DNA of 64,000 bases, from positions 21,942,801 through 22,006,800 of the forward strand of contig OX438753.1 in NCBI GenBank assembly GCA_949316235.1, given 5' to 3'. Made by a program: the position numbers and the translations under genes. Positions 31,795 to 41,856 of the stretch are shown here, piece by piece. Within the stretch, counting starts at the first letter, position 1, and the number at the start of each line of letters is the position of its first letter. The notes under the pieces were generated by a model. The model was given only the letters and a program-made list of their open reading frames with translations, was not told the origin of the DNA and did not search any database. The DNA is from Oegoconia quadripuncta. Lineage: Eukaryota > Arthropoda > Insecta > Lepidoptera > Autostichidae.

Positions 31795-31915
31795 ATTCCC
31801 GATCGCCGGACAACAACACGACGCGCGGCGGCGGCGTTTCGATTCGGAAAATATACGCGGCGGGGGCGGGGGGGGGCGCTAGTGCGTTCGCCTCGCTCGC
31901 TCGCTTGATAATATC
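31795..31915. promoter_or_regulatory. CpG- and G-rich 5' flank of SLC44A1
   Basis: About 105-225 bp upstream of the SLC44A1 start codon the sequence becomes GC-rich with many CpGs and a G tract, in strong contrast to its AT-rich surroundings. This is the likely core promoter/5' UTR of the minus-strand gene. No TATA box was identified; the transcription start is inferred, not seen. Confidence 0.45.
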
Positions 31916-32426
31916 CCTCTCTCTCCCCCTTTTAGCGATCCGTGTCAAAAAACTCAAAACGGAACACATGAAGTTACCTCGGGGTGGTGTCTGTCCGCTA
32001 CCACCGCTATTTGACGTAGACAGACAAACGTTATACTTATTTTTTGTAGAGTTTTAACAATTTTCCAAACATACATTTCGAATTATTGTCCGCCACATTT
32101 AAAAGTATCGCATAGAAAAATCAGAAAAAATCGTGAACATTAGAAATAGAAGAATGAATCTAGATAGAGTGAAATTTATCAGGTCTGCATTACCTTGCTC
32201 ATTTTAGGAAGAAAGCTTTGCGGTTTTCGTTCTCTTTTACAGTTGATGTTATTTTAGCTGTAGTTACGATTTAATGCTATGGTAATTTGTAGATAATTTA
32301 TTACGATAAAATTTTACTACTGCAGCGAAATAACAGACAGTACGGAACACTAAGTTATCCGAAAATTCCAACTCGTACTTGGCCTGTATTTTGATGTAGA
32401 CTGTAGACGGAAAAAAAAATAAGTAC

Positions 32427-32830
32427 TTTTTTTTTTTTTTTTTTTTTGTTTCACTCTCTCCTTTAGGAGAAGGCAAAGGGATCTAGCCCATAACAGCCAT
32501 GTCTTATTTCACTTATTTCTTCAGTTTGTAAGTCAGTCTCAGTCAAAACAAGTAATTCGTCGTATACTTGGCGTATACAGAGTCTAGTCACGGTCAGGTC
32601 ATTCTTCAGTAAAGTGGCAGAATGCTTTACAAAAGATTTTGGCGGCTTCTTGTGGGAACCCGAAAGCTCCGTTACGCACTTTAATTTACACTTCCCTTCA
32701 CTTGTACACTATCACTAACGTTTGCTGCACAATATTCTGCCATTATTAAGCTTCAAAAGTTAGAATGCACAAATTATAAGACTTATAAAGAAAAATGCTA
32801 CTTCACTCGCCGAGTTCCCGCCAAAAAGCC
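32427..32830 (-). repeat. R-family retroposon upstream of SLC44A1
   Basis: Near full-length copy with poly(T) at 32427-32447 (A tail on minus) and its 5' end at 32830. Its tail points at the SLC44A1 start, 740 bp away, in the same orientation as the gene. Confidence 0.8.
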
Positions 32831-32971
32831 GTACTTTTTTTTTTGGTTCTCTTCTTTCCTTTAAATGGAAAAGGCAAGGGTCATAGACCATACAGCCAAG
32901 TCTTTTTCCTTTTTTCTGTCATACATAATATTTTTTTTTTTAAAAAAGGCCCAAGCCAAGTCTGGTTATAA

Positions 32972-33204
32972 CATAACTTTGCAGTTTCCCAAAAAATGAA
33001 GAAATGCGAAATAAATGGCTCACGCCGGCTAATGTCAAAACGCCAAAGTTTTTTGACAAATATTTTATTACAACATTTGTCCCAAGTAACAAATATATTG
33101 TGGTCACCCTGTTAGACAGAGACAAACGGCCTCTACGTTACACATCCTGCTCGGCTCGTTTTTCAGCGGCGAGTACTCAGTCCTGTTTAAATAATAAGTC
33201 CATG
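32972..33204 (+). mobile_element. Short P-like element copy (233 bp), same THAP exon 2
   Basis: Flanked by an 8-bp duplication GGTTATAA (32964-32971, 33205-33212). From 32979 to the right end it appears identical to 53922-54147 (226 bp), including THAP exon 2 and the right inverted repeat. The left inverted repeat is lacking: only CAT precedes an unrelated AACT. Confidence 0.78.
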
Positions 33205-33402
33205 GGTTATAATCAATTAATTTTTGGGCCAAAGCCATGTCATATAAATTAAATCTGTGGTATTAGTGTGGCCAGTTTCGTACCCCAAATAATTTACAAA
33301 ACAAGATAGAATAGTAATTTTTTAAACGATTTATTTTTAAATTAATTATGGCTTGGCAGTAAAGCTATCAGTCTAAACATGAAAATACGCCTATAATAGT
33401 CT

Positions 33403-33604
33403 TCAGCAGAAAGTGGCAGAATGCTTTAGAGAAGATTTTGGCGGCTTCATAAAGGTATCTAAAAGTTTCATGCTCACTTTAATTTAAACTTCCCTTCACT
33501 TACACCATCACCGACTTTTGCCTACAATATTCTGCCATTCTGTTGTTCACTGTCGAGAAATAAAAACAAAAATGGAACATCACTCGCTGAATTCCCGCCA
33601 AAAT
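33403..33604 (-). repeat. R-family retroposon, diverged 5' half
   Basis: Matches the 5' half of the family (AAAGTGGCAGAATGCTTTA through TTCCCGCCAAAA) with many substitutions; an older copy. Confidence 0.65.
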
Positions 33605-33630
33605 CCCCTTTTGAGCGAATAATTATGCAC

Positions 33631-33905
33631 ATTTGGCGGGATCTCGGCGAGTGAAGTTGCATTTTTGTTTATAACTCTTATAATTTATGCATTCTGACTT
33701 TATTATTATTTAGAATATTGTGACGACTTGGTGTAGTGGTTAGCAACTCTGACCACTATACCAAAAAGTTGCGGGTTCGAAGTTGTGTATACGCCAAGTA
33801 TACGACGAATTACTTGTTTTGACTGAGACTGACATATAAACTGAAGAAATAAGACATGGCTGTATGAGCTTAGATGCCTTTGCCTTCTCCGAAAGAAAAG
33901 AATAA
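33631..33905 (+). repeat. R-family retroposon, fragmented, upstream of mRpL55
   Basis: The 5' piece is 33631-33702 and the 3' piece 33783-33905, with a short SINE B fragment (33722-33782) between. It ends 110 bp before the mRpL55 ATG, in the gene's orientation. Confidence 0.65.
33722..33782 (+). repeat. SINE family B head fragment
   Basis: GACGACTTGGTGTAGTGGTT and the B-box-like TTGCGGGTTCGAA; cut immediately afterwards. Confidence 0.6.
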
Positions 33906-34014
33906 ACGACGACTAACCTATAACTTTTAATTTTAGTACATCGATCTCAGCGATCTTTTTATAAATTAGCCAGTGAGTTTTTAATATAATTTTATGCAGT
34001 GACAAACAGCGACA

Positions 34015-36572
34015 ATGATATACGCCCGAGTATTATCAACTTACAACTTGGTAGCAATGAATTTCAGGCGCCATTTGAATTTAAATAGTAATGTTGCAAG
34101 TATTACTAAAATTCATAGAGAGATTTATACAAGAATGTATCCTACAACAGTCGTCTTGCCGGATGGTTCTTCCATAAATATTAGATATAGTGAGCCACGG
34201 AAAATTATTAAAGTAAGTAGATAGGCACTATGAATGTAAGCAGTACCATCAACATGCCTAAATTTCTTATACCTACACATTACTACAGTATTCCAGTGTT
34301 TGTCTCCGTAGGTTTTGTATAATTTAAAATCTTTGGTGTTTGTCAACATTGTTCCTCAATCTAATTCACATTATCCTGTGGGTGAGAGAGATTTCACACG
34401 TGTGGAGAAGTTCGACAATGTATCCTTACTTTAGCATACAATGGTGTCGATTCGGAAGTACACCAATTAAACTAAACTAAAACCAGTTTTAAAGTAGTAC
34501 TGTCTCTTTCTCCCTGGAACAGTATGATGCGACGGCACTACTCAAAACTGGTTTTAGTTTAGTTGGTGTACGTCCGAATCGACACCATTGTCCCTTAATT
34601 GTTATTTAGTATTTTCTTTATTTTGAATAAAATATCTTTATATATATACAGGGCGTCCCAAAGTTATGGGACATGAAGGGGAAGTACCTTAAATATCGTA
34701 GATAGTGAATTTTGCTCAAAGAAGACTTTATGTTATTTTTAAAAGTTAGTAATTCTGCATTCATAGATTTTCTAAAAATTATTTGCTTCGGCTGGGAATC
34801 GAACCGACTCAAATGTGAAAAAAAAAACACCCTACTTTTATGATGCCAATCGAAAGAATAGCTAAAAAATAATAACTCTGCCTAAGTAACATAGTATTTT
34901 AAAAGAAAGGAACAACGTGAAATTAATCATTTTAATCAAATAAAAAACATACATGAAACTAATTTAAGAACAACATTTAAAAATATCACTTCTTTTTAAA
35001 ATATCTTAAAAAGTATGCATTCAAACAAACGCTGTCATAAACTGTTCCATTTTCAAATTATAAATTATTTATTTTTGTTTTTAATTTGCCTTCTGTCTAG
35101 CTTACAGAGGACGTATTGAAATACAAGTTTTATCATTTCATCTACACATGCACTTATAATAAGGAAAACTATGTTAGTACCTATTTTATGAAGTGGGTAC
35201 TTATTTACGAATAATCAATGCTATCTTTGGAATGATAATATCGCTACTTTTCGAACGTCGTCGGCAATAAATAACTTTCTTGAAATTTGACTCAATCATT
35301 TTATGTTGTTCCTTTCTTTTAAAATACTATGTTACTTAGGCAGAGTTATTATTTTTTAGCTATTCTTTCGATTGGCATCATAAAAGTAGGGTGTTTTTTT
35401 TTTCACATTTAAGTCGGTTCGATTCCCAGCCGAAGCAAGTAATTTTTAGAAAATCTATGAATGCAGAATTACTAACTTTTAAAAATAACATAAAGTCTTC
35501 TTTGAGCAAAATTCACTATCTACAATATTTAAGGTACTTCCCCTTCATGTCCCATAACTTTGGGACGCCCTGTATATATGTATCAAACCAGAATACCTTT
35601 AATTGTAATCAGTACCACGAGTTGTGACCTTGAACTGTGGCTACGAAACTAGGTGTAAAGAAATTCAAGGGAACATAAAAATAATTTATTTTGGGACACA
35701 GAGGAAAACTTAGAAAATGCTGACACTGTTAAGTAGAAGGCATGTAGTGTAAATTTTCGAAGTCATTTAAATGGAATTTAAAATGGAACCTTATAGGATC
35801 ACTTCAATGACTATAAAGGTCTACTACTGAATGTACACCTTAATCGCCATGCTGGGCAAGCTGATGTTGTTCGCAGTTACTTTGGGAACTTCGCACCAGT
35901 AACACTGCTGCCCATCAATGGTGTAGCATCATAGGTTTTTATACTATTGTATCTTTATATAGTATATATTGTATTATCTTTTGTAGAGGAACTGCTTACA
36001 ATGAAAGGTATTCTGATTTGATACATACACTATATAGATATTTTATTTAATATAAAGAAAATACAAAATAACAACCCACGGGAAGAATGTGGTTGATTTT
36101 TTTTTTAAACTTGTTTTTATTTGAGGCTTTTGTACACCCTGGGTGACTATGCCAGCCTCATTGATACATTCGCCTTTTTAAACCTCACTCTCTTTTTGCA
36201 ATGGATAATCCAACAAATTTATACAGACTGACAGCACTCCTACAGAGCATATCAGCGAAAACATGTTATTCTACTTTGCCAGGAACCTCATGACTCATGC
36301 CTTCTTACCCCATTGCATTACCCTTCACTGGAGATTGATTTTAACTCTTTATATTTATCCTTTTTTAATTTGGTATATGAATTCTAACTATGCTGATATT
36401 GTATTTTATACCATTTTTGTTCTAGTTGCCTCTCGACTTGTCACAATTATCAGAAGAAGAGCGAAAAGCTAGATTAGAAAAAAGGAAACCAAAAAAGAAG
36501 GTCAAGATAATCAACGATGTTGAAGATAATTTTAATGCCAAGAAATATTTGAAATTTATGAAGAAAAAGTGA
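34015..36572 (+). CDS. mRpL55: Mitochondrial ribosomal protein L55 (mL55), complete, 2 exons
   Basis: Component of the large subunit of the mitochondrial ribosome. Exons are 34015-34212 and 36426-36572, joined in phase 0 through a GT-AG intron of 2213 bp; the product is 114 residues, a normal size for this small family. Recognised from the L55 core: an IHREIYTRMYPT block, then LPDGSSINIRYSEPRKIIK at the exon 1 end, continuing LPLDLSQLSEEERKARLEKR in exon 2, and a Lys-rich tail. The N-terminus is basic with few acidic residues, as expected of a mitochondrial import signal. A second Met at residue 15 could also initiate, but the first has A at -3. The intron contains a non-autonomous mariner-like element (34649-35572) and a foldback MITE. 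It is divergently arranged with SLC44A1. Confidence 0.9.
34441..34588. mobile_element. Foldback MITE (ATGGTGTCGATTCGG ends), short form 1
   Basis: 148 bp; arms ATGGTGTCGATTCGGAAGTA and inverse, then AAAACCAGTTTT/AAAACTGGTTTT inner arms. In the mRpL55 intron. Confidence 0.75.
34649..35572 (-). mobile_element. Non-autonomous daughter of the 19345-21464 transposon
   Basis: A 924-bp element bounded by CAGGGCGTCCC inverted ends and TA duplications. It equals the 2120-bp element, inverted, minus exactly 1196 bp (parent positions 19957-21152, the whole transposase gene). The lengths agree to the base (2120-1196=924), and the junction joins AAATT to AGTTTCATG with no evident microhomology. It lies in the mRpL55 intron. 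Confidence 0.9.
35575..36425. other. mRpL55 intron remainder
   Basis: A stretch at about 35815-35935 can be read as HLNRHAGQADVVRSYFG and then NFAPVTLLPI, a likely remnant of a repeat-encoded protein that I cannot name. The rest is unassigned. Confidence 0.35.
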
Positions 36573-36664
36573 TTTATGTAACATTATGTTGTACATAATT
36601 TAATTATGTTAATTAGAAGAGAAGGTATTTCAAATATCGCACACAATGAAACAACAGTTAAGCC

Positions 36665-36707
36665 AAGTACCCAATGTGCATGCGGAGTGCATGCACATTG
36701 GGTACTT
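36665..36707. repeat. Perfect 19-bp inverted repeat with 5-nt loop
   Basis: AAGTACCCAATGTGCATGC, loop GGAGT, and its exact complement. It lies 92 bp after the mRpL55 stop and so is probably in its 3' UTR. Confidence 0.85.
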
Positions 36708-39113
36708 TTGATTTTGGACCAACAACTAAATGTGAAGTTACAGGCATAAAACGCATTCTATTTTTAGCTCTCAGGGTTACCAATGCATCTCTGTGACCCT
36801 TGAGCAGGGAAAAATTTTTCCTCTGTCTACATTGTGACCTCTGAATACAGAATACCTCCAATAGGAGGTCAGATGTTCTTGGATCTTATATAAGGGTGGT
36901 TACAAATGTCATTGGCAATACTAAACATCTTCCACCATGAGCTGCTTTCTGGTTTTTTATATCCTGAGGAAAAACTTGAACTATTGTATTGGTGAACTAT
37001 CAGCTGGTCTGAAATTACTCAATGGCTTTATTGTGTATATCCCTGTAGCTTTAGATTGTTACTACTAGTAATAAAAAAGTAGGCTTATTTGTTGACATTA
37101 AATCTTTGAATTTCAAAACAATCCCTAGATGTTCAGAAGCAAAAGGTATCCATTACCTTCGAAGTCAGCGCTAATGTGTAACAGTATAGATTGATTTACT
37201 TTGAACAGTAGCGGCGACTTCCAAAGATATTTTGTCATATTCTAGAAATAATAATACCTTCTCTACGCTTTTTCCTTACAAACCCAAACTGCATATGCAA
37301 AAATTACACAATCATCTATGCTATTCTGCTGTTTACCATGATTACAAAAGACTTCTGACCCGATTGCGCTGAAATGTCGTGGTCGTTAGTCGCAGTTATT
37401 GTCAACAGTTGGATCGACTCGTCAAATGAATCCCAGAATGATCAAACTATCGCCCGACTAAAAATCACAAGAGCGAGATGAGGATTAATCTAATTAACAC
37501 ACATTTGAAGGCGCAGAAATTGGGCTGCGCTGGGCAGTTGTGATGTTGAGAACATAACTGATTCATTAGGTACACCCACAGATTCTATATGACATTATGT
37601 ACGCGAGGGACAGTCGCATTCGTTTTCGATTAGCGAAGTTAAACAATGTCTGTAACTCCTTGAATGGGTGACCACTATTGTAGCGGAATTTTAATACAAG
37701 TGTGGTTCCTTCCATGCATCGGAGGGCATGGTACTAGTAGGACCCGGCCCGGTTGTTTTCATTTGAAAGCAGTTGTTAAAATAGGCCAGTAGACAGGCCG
37801 TTTAAAAACTGACTGTCAAGTGGCCACTGTTTATTGGTCTGTGCCTGTTTTTATGCTGCTGATACGAAAATATACATGAATATGGCACATTATCTAATTG
37901 TGAGAGGACTTCTTTTCATTTTTTACCCGACTACGGGGAAGGGTTATGATTTTAACACCCTATATGTGTATGGATGTTCCAAACTACTGGACCGATTGTG
38001 ACAAATGAGGTGTCGTTGAATTCATTATAATGTCACGAGTGTCATAGGCTATAAAAAAATACGATATGGTACCCATGTGCACCATGATGACTCGAAACGT
38101 AAAAACTCAGCACGACATTTCTTTTAATTGAGAATAATCGATCCGATTTTAACAAAAGAGGTGTCATTGGATTCGTCTTGATCCATTGAGTAATAATCCT
38201 AGGCCCTGAAGTTTAATAACTTCAAAGGAAAAACAAAAAAGTGCTATTCTGAATAATAAAGAACAGTTTGTCACGGCTGCTCACTAGATGGCGTGGTAGG
38301 TATCAGTTTTACAGTACGAATGTCTCGGATCTATCAAGCGGGCAGTTCATAAGAATCAATAAAAATACATGGGACGATAAAAAACCTTGTCCGGAGCGTC
38401 AGTGATGCAATTTAGCTTTGAGTAGCAGCAAAACAGATTATGAGAATAGTTTGTCGCCATTCGATGGTGTGGTATATAAATCGCGCAATCACAGATTACT
38501 CACTATATTCATTAGGTGTCAATAGTGCGCCCTCTCTAGAGGGCAGCAGCCGCTATCTAACTAATAGCGTAGTATCCAAAGACTACAATGTATATATGTG
38601 TAGTATGTTTTTTAAACATCGCGCTGTAGAGACGTTCACATGCGCCTTACAAGAATTAGAAAGATTACATAGCCTAGATCCATGATTCGAATTAGAAAGA
38701 TTGCGTAGCCTAGAATCGATCCTTAGAGAATATGGAGGTAATCTTTTAACATAGGTATTAATTAATATAAATAATTCCAAAAATATAGCCGCTTTAATTA
38801 ATACTCTTTGTTTGAACTGTTAGCAAAATATTGTGTCACTAAAAAGTTCTAAATAAAATAAAAGTTTAAAAACTTTTTTATTGCATCTTTTATCTTTATC
38901 TTTTTTATTGCAGGTTTTATTACAGCTTTGAAATAAATAGCTCCTTTTGAGGTTTCCGTAGTCAACAAGGAACCCTTAAAGATTCGCAATGTCTGTCTGT
39001 CTGTCCGCGGCTTGGCATGGATAGATTATATTAATAACGCCGACAAACTGGACATAAAATCTTGTAAAAAATGTTTTTGGGGACCTCCCTTTTACTTTAA
39101 GGTCCGTATTTCT
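36708..39113. other. Intergenic between mRpL55 and the R cluster
   Basis: Apart from the 5S-like piece at 37618 and a TTACCCGACTACGGGGAAGG common-repeat motif at about 37922 (related TTACCCGACTGAACAAG at 59099), nothing recognised. Confidence 0.4.
37618..37690 (+). repeat. 5S rRNA-like segment
   Basis: GATTAGCGAAGTTAAACAAT and TTGAATGGGTGACCACT resemble the internal control region of 5S rRNA; probably a 5S-derived SINE piece. Confidence 0.5.
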
Positions 39114-39229
39114 TGTTACTCAAGCGTAGATCTGCGCTTGAGCATTGTTAGATAGAGATGCCGCTATACAAGTTACATAAAGCTATCCCTTTTTAACTGT
39201 TCTCAAGCGGAGATATCTGCTTGAGTAAC
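39114..39229. mobile_element. Small foldback repeat
   Basis: GTTACTCAAGCGTAGATCTG and the inverse arm ending CTGCTTGAGTAAC; a related half copy lies at about 3104-3170. Confidence 0.55.
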
Positions 39230-39836
39230 ATTCTGTAATAGGGTACGGGACTAAGAGGGGGCTGATTTTTTTTTGTGGAATGTCGTCAGATAGGACGTTC
39301 AAAAATATTAGAGGTTATCTTGAACAGTTTACACATTCAGGAATCCGTTAAGAAATATTAAGCTATAATTTTTGGTAAGAGTCAAAATTCACGGAAGTAC
39401 ATATTACAATGTAGTTAAAAGGAAAACTATTACATCTAAGTATTTAGGCTTTACAAGTTAAAATGAGTAATATTGGAAAAACATATTATACTTTCCGTTT
39501 TAAATTGTTTATCAAATAACAAAAAAAACCCTGTATTTATCTTCTTTTTGCACAATAGAGCGTTTACAAATAAATAAACAAACGCCTTGCTAAGTCAGTA
39601 TATTTTGACCGACAAGTACGGAACTCCTCACTGTGCGGCGCGGCGTGGCCAAAGAGTGGCCCAATACACACTTGGCAGTGTGTGTTCATTTTACATAATA
39701 TCATGTATCATGAGTGTTTACAATGTAATGTATATCAATAATCAGAAAAATAATTAGAAAAATTGTTACTAATTGAAAATGAGAAGTACATTAAAATTTT
39801 ATTGGAATTCAGTCTATTCCATATAGGTATATATAT

Positions 39837-40246
39837 ATTTTTTTTTTCGTTTTTTTTTTTTTTGTTTCATTCTCTCCTTTAGGAGAAGGCAAAGGGATCT
39901 AGCCCATAACAGCCATGTCTTATTTCACTTATTTCTTCAGTTTGTAAGTCAGTCTCAGTCAAAACAAGTAATTCGTCGTATACTTGGCGTATACAGAGTC
40001 TAGTCACGGTCAGGTCATTCTTCAGTAAAGTGGCAGAATGCTTTACAAAAGATTTTGGCGGCTTCTTGTGGGAACCCGAAAGCTCCGTTACGCACTTTAA
40101 TTTACACTTCCCTTCACTTGTACACTATTACTAACGTTTGCTGCACAATATTCTGCCATTATTAAGCTTCAAAAGTTAGAATGCACAAATTATAAGACTT
40201 ATAAAGAAAAATGCTACTTCACTCGCCGAGTTCCCGCCAAAAAGCC
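39837..40246 (-). repeat. R-family retroposon, tandem unit 1 upstream of HCCS
   Basis: Full-length copy; its 5' end (40246) abuts the poly(T) of the next unit with no spacer. Confidence 0.8.
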
Positions 40247-40640
40247 TTTTTTTTTTCGTTTCATTCTCTCCTCTAGGAGAAGGCAAAGGGATCTAGCCCA
40301 TAACAGCCATGTCTTATTTCTCTTATTTCTTCAGTTTGTAAGTCAGTCTCAGTCAAAACAAGTAATTCGTCGTATACTTGGCGTATACAGAGTCTAGTCA
40401 CGGTCAAGTCATTCTTCAGTAAAGTGGCAGAATGCTTTACAAAAGATTTTGGCGGCTTCTTGTGGGAACCCGAAAGCTCCGTTACGCACTTTAATTTACA
40501 CTTCCCTTCACTTGTACACTATCACTAACGTTTGCTGCACAATATTCTGCCATTATTAAACTTCAAAAGTTAGAATGCACAAATTATAAGACTTATAAAG
40601 AAAAATGCTACTTCACTCGCCGAGTTCCCGCCAAAAAGCC
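40247..40640 (-). repeat. R-family retroposon, tandem unit 2
   Basis: Full-length copy directly joined head-to-tail to unit 1; a few substitutions separate the two. Confidence 0.8.
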
Positions 40641-40728
40641 TATATATTTTTTTTTTCATATTCTTCTTCTTATTTTTGAGGATGGCAACCAGTCAACTGT
40701 CGAGGGACATAGCTTCGAATGAAAAATT

Positions 40729-41052
40729 TTATTTCTCTTATTTCTTCAGTTTATAAGTCAGTCTCAGTCAAAACAAGTAATTCGTCGTATACTTGGCGCA
40801 TACAGAGTCTAGTCACGGTCAAGTCATTCTTAAAGTGGCAGAATGCTTTACAAAAGATTTTGGCGGCTTCTGGTGGGAACCCGAAAGCTCCGTTACGCAC
40901 TTTAATTTACACTTCCTTTCATCTGTACACCAATACTAACGTTTGCTGCACAATATTCTGCCATTATTAAGCTTCAAAAGTTAGAATGCACAAATTAAAA
41001 GAGTTATAAAGAAAAATGCAACTACACTCGCCGAGATCCCGCGAAAAAGCCT
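40729..41052 (-). repeat. R-family retroposon, tandem unit 3 with a different 3' tail
   Basis: Homology starts at ATTTCTCTTATTTCTTCAG. The last 75 bp or so of the family are replaced by unrelated sequence at 40641-40728 ending in a T tract. Confidence 0.72.
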
Positions 41053-41258
41053 CTCCGTGCACATTATACAGAAACTATTGTCCATCTTAAATTGAGCGAC
41101 GTTTGAGTGGGATCAAGCAGCCTAACTGTAATGTCATTGTGACAGCGACTCAAAGGACGGGTAGCCAGACCGGATTCGTAAAAAATAAAAACTTCAGTCA
41201 ATCTTATCTGAGTAATCTGTGGTCAATCTTGACTTCCTTCACTTCTATAATTCTATAT

Positions 41259-41657
41259 GGCTTTTTGGCGGGAACTCGGCGAGTGAAGTAGCATTTTTCT
41301 TTATAAGTCTTATAATTTGTGCATTCTAACTTTTGAAGCTTAATAATGGCAGAATATTGTGCAGCAACCGTTAGTGATAGTGTACAAGTGAAGGGAAGTG
41401 TAAATTAAAGTGCGTAACGGAGCTTTCGGGTTCCCACAAGAAGCCGCCAAAATCTTTTGTAAAGCATTCTGCCACTTTACTGAAGAATGACTTGACCGTG
41501 ACTAGACTCTGTATACGCCAAGTATACGACGAATTACTTGTTTTGACTGAGACTGACTTACAAACTGAAGAAATAAGAGAAATAAGACATGGCTGTTATG
41601 GGCTAGATCCCTTTGCCTTCTCCTAAAGGAGAGAATTAAACCAAAAAAAAAAAAAAA
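41259..41657 (+). repeat. R-family retroposon facing HCCS
   Basis: Full-length plus-strand copy with A15 tail (41643-41657), 200 bp upstream of the HCCS ATG. It is inverted with respect to units 1-3, only 206 bp from unit 3, so the pair could fold into a long hairpin. Confidence 0.8.
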
Positions 41658-41856
41658 TATAATTCTATTCTAGACTTTATTATTCTTGAAAATCTAAAAA
41701 ATACTCAAAAAAAATCACACACTACCTAAAATTGTTGCTGTATTTCAAAAGTGGAGCGAAGACTAACAAATACATAATTCAATAATTGTGAAGGAAACGA
41801 AAATGTCAGTTTAACCTCTATTCGTCTCACCTTACGTAAGATTAAAAAATAGAATA

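Noticed and set aside
31737..32057. 106-residue open frame upstream of SLC44A1
   Set aside because: Low-complexity product on the opposite strand across the CpG-rich promoter; no family resemblance.
34618..34830. Short open frame at a transposon end
   Set aside because: It repeats in each inverted repeat of the mariner-like family and begins in the terminal sequence; not a gene.
35815..35935. Possible exon inside the mRpL55 intron
   Set aside because: The frame is short and lacks convincing splice sites in phase with mRpL55; the two flanking exons already join perfectly. More likely a repeat remnant.
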